A stretch of 8,534 nt of DNA, from positions 1 to 8,534 of the forward strand of contig JAEZLY010000224.1 in NCBI GenBank assembly GCA_023414985.1. Direction: 5' to 3'. Below are positions 1-6,124 of the stretch, one piece after another. The notes under the pieces were generated by a model. The model saw only the letters and a list, made by a program, of their open reading frames with translations. It was not told where the DNA came from and did not search any database. Numbering within the stretch: the first letter of the stretch is position 1; each line of letters begins with the position of its first letter. The stretch is from Bacillota bacterium (GTDB lineage Bacteria > Bacillota > Clostridia > Lachnospirales > Lachnospiraceae). A program made the translations under genes and the position numbers.

Positions 1-50
1 ACCTTAGATTCACAGCTTTGCGTCCTTACTTTTCAGCAAGTTTGCTCTTG
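1..50 (-). ncRNA. Cyclic di-GMP-I (GEMM-I) riboswitch, 5' part, cut by window edge
   Basis: Read on the minus strand, the segment contains GCAAAC (45 to 40), a six-pair stem CTTGCT/AGTAAG (40-35 with 30-25) capped by a GAAA tetraloop (34-31), then GGACGCAAAGC (25-15) and CTAAGG at the edge. This matches the order and sequence of the first half of the cyclic di-GMP-I aptamer: GCAAA, GNRA-capped stem, GGACGCAAAGC, CCUAA. The second helical arm with its tetraloop receptor and the expression platform lie beyond position 1. The RNA would be transcribed leftward and control a gene outside the window, so the target and the direction of regulation are unknown. No convincing promoter was found in 50-120. 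Confidence 0.88.
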
Positions 51-85
51 ACTATGTCAGTTTACAATAAAATTCAAAAAATTAC

Positions 86-102
86 AATTGGTAGGGCCAA
101 TT
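86..102. repeat. Short inverted repeat AATTGG-N5-CCAATT
   Basis: Perfect 6-bp arms (86-91 and 97-102) surround TAGGG, between the terminator of the hydrolase unit and the riboswitch. It sits about 40 bp upstream of the riboswitch on the minus strand, where a promoter or operator for that transcript would be expected. It could be an operator or a chance AT-rich repeat. No function is claimed. Confidence 0.35.
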
Positions 103-123
103 TTATAAAACTTTAATAATCTT

Positions 124-165
124 AAAAAAAGGTAAAACCTGAATATCACTGGTTTTACCTTTTTT
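124..165 (-). terminator. Bidirectional-looking intrinsic terminator after the hydrolase gene
   Basis: GGTAAAACC (131-139) pairs perfectly with GGTTTTACC (151-159) around an 11-nt loop. Flanking A7 (124-130) and T6 (160-165) runs give a U-tract on either strand. It lies 17 nt beyond the hydrolase stop codon and should end the leftward methyltransferase-like/hydrolase transcript before the riboswitch region. Confidence 0.9.
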
Positions 166-181
166 ATATCGTAAGTATCCC

Positions 182-1048
182 TTATAAATTGTGTTTGAAA
201 AATTCGAGAATGACCTCCAGAACCTCTATGCTCCAGAAGGATCCCTCATGAGGTGCTCCCTCCACACATACCAGGGAAGCATCTGCTCCTGCTTCTAAAA
301 GCTTGTGATACATCAGCTCACTCTGAGAATAATTGACCAGCTCATCCTGATTACCATGCAGAATTAAAAACGGTGGGTATTCCTTTCCTGACTGAATATG
401 ATTGACCGGATTAATCTCCTGCAGCCTCCTGACATTTTCACTTGTGTCTTCTCCTCTCAGACCTTCGAAGATCTGCCTCATTCCCTCCGGCAGGAAGGCG
501 ATAGCATTGATCGCCTCTGTTAAATCTGTAGGTCCGAAGCAATCCACAACGGCCTTCACCGTATCCGTAACATCCTGATATTCGCTGGTTCTGTATTTAA
601 TCTCATCTCCTGTCAAACCAGCCAAAAGTGCCGTATTGCCTCCTGAGGAGGTTCCCCAGATTCCGACTCTCTCCGGATCGATCTGATACTGCTTGGCGTT
701 CTTTCGCAGGAAACGGATCCCTGTCTTGACATCCTCCAAAAATGCAGGAAAGGGATGACCCTCCAGACTGTTTCTATGGGTCAGTGTTGCAACGATATAG
801 CCTTCCCTGGCAAATTGCGCTAACTGAGGAATCTCATAATTCACATCGGGGAAGGTCCAGGCACTTCCCTGAACGAATACGATCAGAGGATATTTCTCCT
901 GCTCGCTTCCGTCAGGCGTCCATGGCTTAAATAGCTGCAGCTTTAATTCGACTCCCTGTGCTGTTGAGAATATCACATCCGGCACCATCGCTGCCATACC
1001 CTTCAGGGACGGATTATTATTGATCACTCTGACTTCTTTATGTTCCAT
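182..1048 (-). CDS. Alpha/beta-hydrolase, BD-FAE/esterase-lipase type (serine hydrolase)
   Basis: A 288-residue protein without a signal peptide, so probably a cytoplasmic carboxylesterase, deacetylase or peptidase-like serine hydrolase. The catalytic triad is visible. The nucleophile elbow GTSSG gives Ser134, Asp235 lies in HGNQDEL, and His267 lies in APHEG. The strand-turn VFVQGSAW (57-64) occupies the oxyanion-hole position where hormone-sensitive-lipase relatives have HGGG, so this is a variant of that family. A DP-x-R-x-G-I-W-G segment before the nucleophile (124-132) is typical of dienelactone-hydrolase/prolyl-oligopeptidase-like folds. The start is supported by a strong AGGAGG site on the minus strand (1057-1062). 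The gene follows the methyltransferase-like gene by 28 bp, so the two are probably co-transcribed. The length is usual for single-domain members. The substrate is unknown. Confidence 0.9.
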   Translation of the reverse strand: MEHKEVRVINNNPSLKGMAAMVPDVIFSTAQGVELKLQLFKPWTPDGSEQEKYPLIVFVQGSAWTFPDVNYEIPQLAQFAREGYIVATLTHRNSLEGHPFPAFLEDVKTGIRFLRKNAKQYQIDPERVGIWGTSSGGNTALLAGLTGDEIKYRTSEYQDVTDTVKAVVDCFGPTDLTEAINAIAFLPEGMRQIFEGLRGEDTSENVRRLQEINPVNHIQSGKEYPPFLILHGNQDELVNYSQSELMYHKLLEAGADASLVCVEGAPHEGSFWSIEVLEVILEFFKHNL

Positions 1049-1076
1049 TGTCCTCTCCTCCTAAATTTCCATGTGA

Positions 1077-1913
1077 TTATAGCTTCTTTAAGAAAATCCA
1101 CCAATTCGGGTCAAACCCTTCGAAATAAATTTCTTCACATTCCACCAGTTCCTGAAGCCATTTTCTGGTCATCGGAAGCATATTCTCGAATAAATCAGAC
1201 GGGTAACCCCAATCCAGATCCAGCTGGAACATATAGTGGTTGATAGCGATGATGCCGTCCTTCTTCAGAACCGTTAGAAGCGTTCGCAGAAGACCTAAAA
1301 ATGGAGCTTTAGCATGCTGTTCCAGAGTACCCTCCCTCATCTCTTTCTGCAGAATCTCTATCATTTTAGGCAGAGTCTCCATCCAGTCCGAATATATGGT
1401 ATCGACTCCCTCGCGATCACATAATATAGCTTGGATTACATCATTGACTGCATGCTGAAAAGCAATGACATCAACTGCCTCTCTGCCTATGTAATTCTCA
1501 ATCATTGCAGCATCGTCTTCAATCAGTTCCATTTTCAGATTTAAGTTTTTCGTCTTATCCAGCAGGCTTACATTCAACATTTTATTCATGTTGGCCGTAA
1601 TGTAATGACTGCCCGGATGTGTGATGCTCATTACCTGAGGGATCATGTCCGCATCTCCGGTGGCTACTTCCAGAAGCTTCAGCTCCTCTTTGTGGTGAAT
1701 CGTCTTTAAGACCTCCGCCCACCTGGCTCTGAAAAACATATCGTTCACTGCTGTAAAGCTTGCAATTGGCATCTCCAGCAGCTTTCTCAATTGTTCTTCC
1801 GCTTCCTTTTCTGGAATCCTGCAGAATTCCTCGTACTCCTTTTCATTTAGATATCGTCTGGCACATTCCTTTATCACGGGGCGCCATTTACCATAGTCAT
1901 CCAAAGGTATCAT
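1077..1913 (-). CDS. Class I methyltransferase-fold protein with degenerate SAM motif
   Basis: A 278-residue soluble protein that I recognise only at fold level. Residues 1-70 are helical and charged. LKLLEVATGDADM (78-90) sits where the class I methyltransferase glycine loop belongs, with Glu82 in the acidic position but only Gly86 of the usual G-x-G-x-G glycines. YITANMNKML (104-113) resembles the post-beta2 region, VDVIAFQHAVND (147-158) resembles motif IV, and LKKDGIIAINHY (216-227) resembles the post-I strand/turn. The C-terminus EIYFEGFDPNWWIFLKKL ends in a beta strand, as in such folds. It may be a divergent methyltransferase or a non-catalytic SAM-fold protein. It is the first gene of a leftward pair with the hydrolase. 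A GAGG ribosome binding site lies about 9 nt before the ATG. Confidence 0.6.
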   Translation of the reverse strand: MIPLDDYGKWRPVIKECARRYLNEKEYEEFCRIPEKEAEEQLRKLLEMPIASFTAVNDMFFRARWAEVLKTIHHKEELKLLEVATGDADMIPQVMSITHPGSHYITANMNKMLNVSLLDKTKNLNLKMELIEDDAAMIENYIGREAVDVIAFQHAVNDVIQAILCDREGVDTIYSDWMETLPKMIEILQKEMREGTLEQHAKAPFLGLLRTLLTVLKKDGIIAINHYMFQLDLDWGYPSDLFENMLPMTRKWLQELVECEEIYFEGFDPNWWIFLKKL

Positions 1914-1960
1914 TCGTTCTTTCCTCTCTTTCTATTATTGTAATTCCGATTTTATAATTA

Positions 1961-1977
1961 CATATGCATAGCATATG
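1961..1977. repeat. Inverted repeat CATATGC-ATA-GCATATG, possible operator
   Basis: Perfect 7-bp arms (1961-1967 and 1971-1977) are separated by 3 bp, in the gap between the divergent methyltransferase-like and permease genes. The repeat would lie about +20 to +35 of the predicted leftward transcript, a common position for a repressor operator. A further CATATG occurs at 2010-2015. It could instead form a short hairpin in the leader RNA. No cognate repressor gene is in the window. Confidence 0.45.
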
Positions 1978-2002
1978 GATGGGTCTGTTCCTGTTATGTC
2001 AA

Positions 2003-2029
2003 ATTGTACCATATGTGACAAAGAATCAA
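2003..2029 (-). promoter_or_regulatory. Predicted extended -10 promoter for the leftward methyltransferase-like/hydrolase unit
   Basis: On the minus strand, TGGTACAAT gives an extended -10 (TG at 2011-2010, TACAAT at 2008-2003). A TTGATT (2029-2024) lies 15 bp upstream as a poor -35. Transcription would start near 1996, leaving a leader of about 83 nt with the CATATGC inverted repeat inside it. This is the best motif match in the gap, but the -35 spacing is short, so the call is moderate. Confidence 0.45.
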
Positions 2030-2092
2030 AAGAACCAATTTCATTATAATTTATCATACCGGCTGTTGTTCATTTCCTTTTCCCTTTTATTC

Positions 2093-2110
2093 ATAATTAT
2101 TAATAATTTT
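2093..2110. promoter_or_regulatory. AT-rich palindrome / 10-bp-spaced direct repeat upstream of the ABC operon
   Basis: AATTATTAATAATT (2095-2108) is a perfect 14-bp palindrome. The same stretch contains ATAATT twice with a 10-bp period (2093 and 2103). It lies roughly 50-65 bp before the predicted permease start point, a position suited to an activator such as an OmpR-family regulator. The surrounding sequence is very AT-rich, so chance is a serious alternative. Confidence 0.3.
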
Positions 2111-2144
2111 CCTATTTTTATTTTATTTTCCTCCGCTATGATAT

Positions 2145-2153
2145 TGTTATGAT
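2145..2153 (+). promoter_or_regulatory. Predicted extended -10 promoter for the ABC transporter operon
   Basis: TGTTATGAT supplies a TG-N extended -10 with a 5/6 match to TATAAT. A second TATGAT is at 2137-2142. No good -35 hexamer is found at 16-18 bp, which would fit a promoter needing an activator. The start point would be near 2160, just before the GAGGAG ribosome binding site at 2164-2169, giving a very short leader. Confidence 0.45.
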
Positions 2154-2176
2154 CAATCAGAAAGAGGAGAGATACC

Positions 2177-4489
2177 ATGTGGATCAAGAATTTAAGACAA
2201 AGAAAATTGCAGACCGTATTAATATTTTTGATTATTACGATCTGCACGATGCTTTTGACAGGTGCGGCAAGTATCCTGACTTCGTTGGAAAAGCCCAGCC
2301 GGGAATTTGCGAAAGCCTGCCATGCCATCACTGCCAAGGTTTATCCTTATACAAACGATGTGGATAAAATCCATACCATGGGCGATCAGTTCTCAAGACT
2401 TTCCAATGTAGAACGGGTAGAGTACCTAAACAGCCACTATGTGGCTGAGAATATATTCCTGAACGGAAAAAAAGTGGAGACCTTTACAAACCTTACTGAG
2501 TATAACGACTATGTCTTTGAACCCGCACTTTATCTGGAAGGCAGCAAGGAGATCGGTAAGGACCTCACGGCTGACGAATGTATCCTGCCGATCTGTCTCA
2601 GTAACGAATATGATATCCATATCGGCGATACCGTAACCGTCAGACTTGCAGATCAGGATGTTACTTACCGGGTTGCAGGCGTATACACTGATCCATACCA
2701 GACCAGTACAGCATATGACAGTGATATACTAATTCATAAGCTGCCTTCCACCGACAGTCGCCTCAGCATCGCAATTTATGGAAGAGAACATATTACAGGA
2801 CGGGAAATTGAAGAAACCTACCGTGAAACCTATTCCGGCATCTTTAATGGTTTTTATCTGCCCTTGGAGGACCGTATTAACAACGGTTTACTCGTCGGAC
2901 GTATCATAGGAGCGATGTTTCTGGCTGTAGGTATGATTATGCTTTTAGTCAGCGGACTGATGATTTACTATATGATAAAGAATGCAATGATTGCGGATGC
3001 AAAATCGATTGCAGTCTATCGAACCATGGGTTATACCGCTTCTGATATTATGGCCATGTACATCAAGCTGTATTTTGCGGTTATTACCCTGGCCTGCCTG
3101 ATTGGTAATGTCTGTTCCGTATTCATATCCGATACGATCCTGACCTCTATCTATGAGAACATGGGTAAGCTGAAGGCTGACTATTCCATCCTGTCCGGGC
3201 TGATCTGCTATTTCATAATTACAGGGTTTATCCTTTCACTGATCATCCTCATCATCAGGAAAGCCGGCCGCATGAAACCGGTCATCTCACTCGGCGGTGC
3301 GAGCTATGGCGGCATTAAGAAAAAGAAACATTACAAAGGGAACTCCTCCCTTCAGTTTTCTGCCTTCGGTATCGCTTACCGTACCTTCATCCGCGAAAAA
3401 CGAAGTGCTTTCAGTATTCTGCTTACCTGCATCGTCACGATCTTCAGTGTGAACTTTATCGTAATTTCCCTGGATGTAGCCAACGGCATGGAGGAAAACA
3501 ATGATTTCTGGATTGGTATTGATCAGTCGGATGTCATGGTGGGAGTTGCTGAGGAAGAGGATTATTCCTATGTAAAAAGCATAATTGACCAGGATAAGCG
3601 TACTGATCACACGCTCAGCAGTAATTTCGAAGCAAGAATTGCTATGCCTTGGAAAAAGGGCATGTCCAATACTACGATGACCGCCTTTCTGTATGATGAT
3701 TTCGATATTGCTGCTCTCCCGGTGACTGCCGGCAGAAATCCGAAATCCGCAGACGAAATTGCAATATCAACTATGATGGCCGCGGAGCTTCACAAAAGTA
3801 TCGGAGACTATATCGAGATTTATCTCAACGACCATACAAAAGCAGATATGTTAATTACAGGATACTTCCAATCCTATATGCAGTTCGGCAGACTGTGCCG
3901 TCTGACGACCTCCGCTTACACAAGCCGTAAGGCAGATTTTCAATATAACAACATATCAGTCTATTTAAAGAATTCCAAGGATATGGATAGCTTTATAAGG
4001 GATATGAAGAATCAACTCGGTGGGAAAGGGAAGGTTATAAAAAGGACCGAGCAATACTCCAGTATCATGAATATGATCGTCCTTCCTCAGCAGAGGGCAA
4101 TTCCACCGGTTGCAGCCCTGATTATCCTGATTGCGGGAATCAATATCTTCAGCATCGTATTCCTGAAGAATTTAAAGGCCTTCAAGATCAACAGCATTTA
4201 TAAATGTATCGGTTATACCTCCTGGCACTTAATCCGGGCCAATCTGATCTATGTGCTGCTGATTGCCCTGGCATCCGTCATCCTGACCTTTCCGATCAGC
4301 CTGCTTACTTATGCCCCGATTATGCGGCTATGCTTATCCTTATTTAACTTTACAGAATACCCGATGCAGTATCAGACCTCGCATCTCATCCTGGCGAATG
4401 TTACTGTCATACTTGTGTTTATCCTATGTACCCTGGCTTCCTCCAAATCACTGTTTAAGCTGAATGCCAGAGAACTGGTTCAGGAATAG
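2177..4489 (+). CDS. FtsX/MacB-type ABC transporter permease, duplicated (8 predicted TM)
   Basis: A 770-residue membrane protein that would pair with the ATPase encoded directly downstream. Hydrophobic segments lie near residues 12-35, 244-266, 292-317, 340-361, 408-432, 643-664, 685-710 and 737-756. This gives two tandem units, each one TM, an extracytoplasmic domain of about 205-210 residues, then three TMs. The halves repeat the FtsX signature after their second TM: YRTMGYTASDI (281-291) and YKCIGYTSWHLI (675-686). The layout differs from BceB-type permeases, which have ten TMs and one large loop. Family members use ATP to drive conformational change and export or release lipoproteins, peptides or antibiotics rather than importing solutes. 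The start has a GAGGAG site 7 nt upstream. The substrate is not known; with a two-component system alongside, envelope stress or antimicrobial response is likely. Confidence 0.9.
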   Translation: MWIKNLRQRKLQTVLIFLIITICTMLLTGAASILTSLEKPSREFAKACHAITAKVYPYTNDVDKIHTMGDQFSRLSNVERVEYLNSHYVAENIFLNGKKVETFTNLTEYNDYVFEPALYLEGSKEIGKDLTADECILPICLSNEYDIHIGDTVTVRLADQDVTYRVAGVYTDPYQTSTAYDSDILIHKLPSTDSRLSIAIYGREHITGREIEETYRETYSGIFNGFYLPLEDRINNGLLVGRIIGAMFLAVGMIMLLVSGLMIYYMIKNAMIADAKSIAVYRTMGYTASDIMAMYIKLYFAVITLACLIGNVCSVFISDTILTSIYENMGKLKADYSILSGLICYFIITGFILSLIILIIRKAGRMKPVISLGGASYGGIKKKKHYKGNSSLQFSAFGIAYRTFIREKRSAFSILLTCIVTIFSVNFIVISLDVANGMEENNDFWIGIDQSDVMVGVAEEEDYSYVKSIIDQDKRTDHTLSSNFEARIAMPWKKGMSNTTMTAFLYDDFDIAALPVTAGRNPKSADEIAISTMMAAELHKSIGDYIEIYLNDHTKADMLITGYFQSYMQFGRLCRLTTSAYTSRKADFQYNNISVYLKNSKDMDSFIRDMKNQLGGKGKVIKRTEQYSSIMNMIVLPQQRAIPPVAALIILIAGINIFSIVFLKNLKAFKINSIYKCIGYTSWHLIRANLIYVLLIALASVILTFPISLLTYAPIMRLCLSLFNFTEYPMQYQTSHLILANVTVILVFILCTLASSKSLFKLNARELVQE

Positions 4490-4496
4490 AAAGGAG
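4490..4496 (+). promoter_or_regulatory. Ribosome binding site deciding the ATPase start
   Basis: AAAGGAG lies directly after the permease stop codon (TAG, 4487-4489) and 6 nt before ATG 4503. An in-frame ATG at 4464 would add 13 residues and overlap the permease end, but it has no comparable site. The sequence MKNAIIKTELLCKSF from 4503 also aligns with the normal N-terminus of LolD/MacB-type ATPases. Confidence 0.85.
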
Positions 4497-4502
4497 TTTA
4501 TC

Positions 4503-5261
4503 ATGAAAAATGCGATTATTAAAACCGAATTACTATGTAAGAGCTTCATCAGCGACGGTGAAGTAAATAACGTGATAAAGAACATGAATCTGGAAATCTA
4601 CGAAGGGGACTTTACCGTCATCATGGGAAGCTCCGGTTCGGGTAAATCCACTCTTCTCTATTCCATCAGCGGAATGGATGAAATCACGACCGGTAAAGTG
4701 TTATTTGACGGACAGAATATCACTCATCTGAGTGACCGTCGGTTATCCCGTCTGCGTAAGGAAAAGCTGGGATTTATCTTCCAGGGAATTCATCTGGTCC
4801 CTAATCTGACTGTGTATGAGAATATATTAAGCCCTACCTATAAGCTGAAGAAGGATAAAAGGGAGACTGATCAGAGAATTCAAGCGCTGCTGGAAAAAAT
4901 GGAGCTGCTGAGTCAGAAGAAAAAATTTCCCAACCAAATGTCAGGCGGTCAGAAGCAAAAGGTTGCAATCTGTCGTGCCCTGATTAATCAGCCCAAGATT
5001 TTATTTGCGGATGAGCCGACCGGCTCCCTGAATTCCTCTCAGGGGGAAAATGTTCTGAATATATTCTCCTCCATTCATAAGGAAGGTCAATCCATTGTGA
5101 TGGTAACCCATGATTTAAAGGCTGCCCTCAGAGGAAACCGGATCATCTACTTAAAGGACGGACGCATTGACGGTGATTTACAACTGGAGGAATATTCTGA
5201 TGAAACCAGCAGGGAACGGGAAGAAACCGTATATCAATTTCTGAAGGAAAAGGGCTGGTAA
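4503..5261 (+). CDS. ABC transporter ATP-binding protein (LolD/MacB/BceA-like)
   Basis: A 252-residue cytoplasmic ATPase that energises the preceding permease. All nucleotide-binding motifs are present. Walker A is GSSGSGKST (42-50), the Q-loop glutamine is 94 in FIFQ, and the signature is MSGGQ (146-150). Walker B is ILFADEP (166-172) with catalytic Glu171, and the switch histidine is 203 in THD. The D-loop reads SLNS where ALDS is usual, so Asn replaces Asp; I recall this variant from other Firmicute members. The IFQGIHLVPNLTVYEN segment is typical of the subfamily that partners FtsX-type permeases. A charged tail of about 25 residues (228-252) follows the last strand. It lies 13 bp after the permease and is translationally linked to it. 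Confidence 0.95.
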   Translation: MKNAIIKTELLCKSFISDGEVNNVIKNMNLEIYEGDFTVIMGSSGSGKSTLLYSISGMDEITTGKVLFDGQNITHLSDRRLSRLRKEKLGFIFQGIHLVPNLTVYENILSPTYKLKKDKRETDQRIQALLEKMELLSQKKKFPNQMSGGQKQKVAICRALINQPKILFADEPTGSLNSSQGENVLNIFSSIHKEGQSIVMVTHDLKAALRGNRIIYLKDGRIDGDLQLEEYSDETSREREETVYQFLKEKGW

Positions 5262-5275
5262 ACCGTTTTTAAACC
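5259..5275 (+). promoter_or_regulatory. TAAACC direct repeat, 11-bp period: candidate response-regulator box
   Basis: TAAACC occurs at 5259-5264 and again at 5270-5275, separated by GTTTT. Extended to 7-mers (TAAACCG, TTTT, TAAACCA), this has the 7+4 bp geometry of PhoB/OmpR-family half-sites, which place two monomers on one DNA face. The second copy ends 13 bp before the -35 of the promoter for the regulator gene. It overlaps the ATPase stop codon. The match is geometric; the true binding sequence of this regulator is unknown. Confidence 0.4.
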
Positions 5276-5288
5276 ATAGAAAAATACG

Positions 5289-5317
5289 TTGTCAATCCTG
5301 TTCGGAATAGTTATAAT
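5289..5317 (+). promoter_or_regulatory. Near-consensus sigma-A promoter for the two-component genes
   Basis: TTGTCA (5289-5294), a spacer of exactly 17 bp, and TATAAT (5312-5317) give the best promoter in the window. The start point would be near 5324, leaving a leader of about 85 nt before the response regulator. The regulator and kinase can therefore be transcribed independently of the upstream transporter genes. Confidence 0.8.
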
Positions 5318-5340
5318 TACTGTATATTATGGGCAAGGAG

Positions 5341-5398
5341 CCAGAGTAATCCTAAATAACTTAAGATCTATCGGGTTCGCGATAGGATATCTCTCTGG
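5341..5398 (+). promoter_or_regulatory. Structured 5' leader with competing inverted repeats before the response regulator
   Basis: Three complementary pairs are packed here. CCAGAG (5341-5346) pairs with CTCTGG (5393-5398), ATCCTA (5349-5354) pairs with TAGGAT (5383-5388), and CTATCG (5368-5373) pairs with CGATAG (5380-5385) around a 6-nt loop. The last two share 5383-5385 and cannot form fully at once. The outer 3' arm runs into the purine-rich ribosome binding site GGAAGGGG (5397-5404). It could control translation or stability, or the inner repeat could be a DNA operator. There is no T-tract after it, so it is not a normal terminator. Confidence 0.55.
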
Positions 5399-5409
5399 AA
5401 GGGGAAATT

Positions 5410-6105
5410 ATGGGACAGAAAGTATTAATTATCGAAGATGAGAAGGAATTAGCGACGATCTTAGGCGCTTATCTCGAAGTAGAAGGCTTTATTCCTGTTG
5501 TCAGACATGACGGTATCGAAGGTCTTGCCGCATTTGAGAAAGAGCAGCCGGGCTTAATTCTTCTCGATATCATGCTTCCCAAGAAGGATGGTATCTCAGT
5601 ATGCAAAGAGATCCGCGAGCAAAGCGATGTCCCGATTATCATGATCTCTGCAAAAAGCGGTGAGATGGATAAAGTAATTGCGCTCGGTATCGGTGCGGAT
5701 GATTATGTCACCAAACCCTTCAGTCCTCTCGAACTGGTGGCGAGGGTAAAGGCTAATCTGCGCAGATATGAACAGCTACTGAATAAAGGTAACGTATCCA
5801 AGGATGAGCTTATCCTCGGTGATCTGGTTCTGCAGAAAACTTCCTATACTGCTCTCGCAAAAGGGGAGATATTATCCCTGACGACAAAGGAATTTGACTT
5901 ATTGTACTTTCTTTCTGCCAATCAGAACCAGGTATTTACCAAGGAACAGATTTATAGCGGGGTCTGGGGCTATGAGAAATACGGTGATGATAACAGTGTA
6001 ACCGTATACATAAAAAGAATCAGAGAGAAATTATCCGCTTATCAACTGGATTATATCAAGACTGTATGGGGTGCCGGATATAAATTATCCGTAGACCAGG
6101 TATAA
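5410..6105 (+). CDS. OmpR/PhoB-family DNA-binding response regulator
   Basis: A 231-residue two-domain transcription factor. The receiver domain (3-115) has the acidic pocket Glu9-Asp10-Glu11, the phospho-acceptor Asp53 in LLDIMLP, Ser80 in the switch Thr/Ser position, Tyr99 and the invariant Lys102 in TKPF. The winged-helix effector domain (about 132-226) carries LTTKEFDLLYFL, the recognition-helix region VTVYIKRIREKL (197-208) and the wing motif VWGAGYKL (219-226). It is probably phosphorylated by the kinase encoded 19 bp downstream, and likely targets are the transporter operon and its own promoter. The ATG is preceded by GGAAGGGG (5397-5404). The length is normal for the family, and no key residue is missing. 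Confidence 0.97.
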   Translation: MGQKVLIIEDEKELATILGAYLEVEGFIPVVRHDGIEGLAAFEKEQPGLILLDIMLPKKDGISVCKEIREQSDVPIIMISAKSGEMDKVIALGIGADDYVTKPFSPLELVARVKANLRRYEQLLNKGNVSKDELILGDLVLQKTSYTALAKGEILSLTTKEFDLLYFLSANQNQVFTKEQIYSGVWGYEKYGDDNSVTVYIKRIREKLSAYQLDYIKTVWGAGYKLSVDQV

Positions 6106-6124
6106 AAGGAATTGGGGGAGGCAT

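Noticed and set aside
1997..2002. Perfect minus-strand TTGACA -35 hexamer
   Set aside because: At 16-19 bp downstream there is only TCCATA-like sequence, and the nearest TATGCT is 21 bp away. The extended -10 TGGTACAAT just upstream is a better promoter candidate.
1964..2152. 62-codon plus-strand ORF encoding a very hydrophobic peptide in the divergent intergenic region
   Set aside because: No ribosome binding site precedes it, and its hydrophobicity follows from T-rich DNA. It also covers the predicted promoters of both neighbouring units.
4464..4502. Upstream in-frame ATG that would extend the ATPase by 13 residues
   Set aside because: It overlaps the permease end and lacks a ribosome binding site, while ATG 4503 has AAAGGAG at 6 nt and gives a normal family N-terminus.
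5262..5288. Terminator between the ATPase and response regulator genes
   Set aside because: The stretch has T-runs and GGT/ACC fragments but no stable stem followed by a T-tract, so read-through from the transporter genes remains possible.
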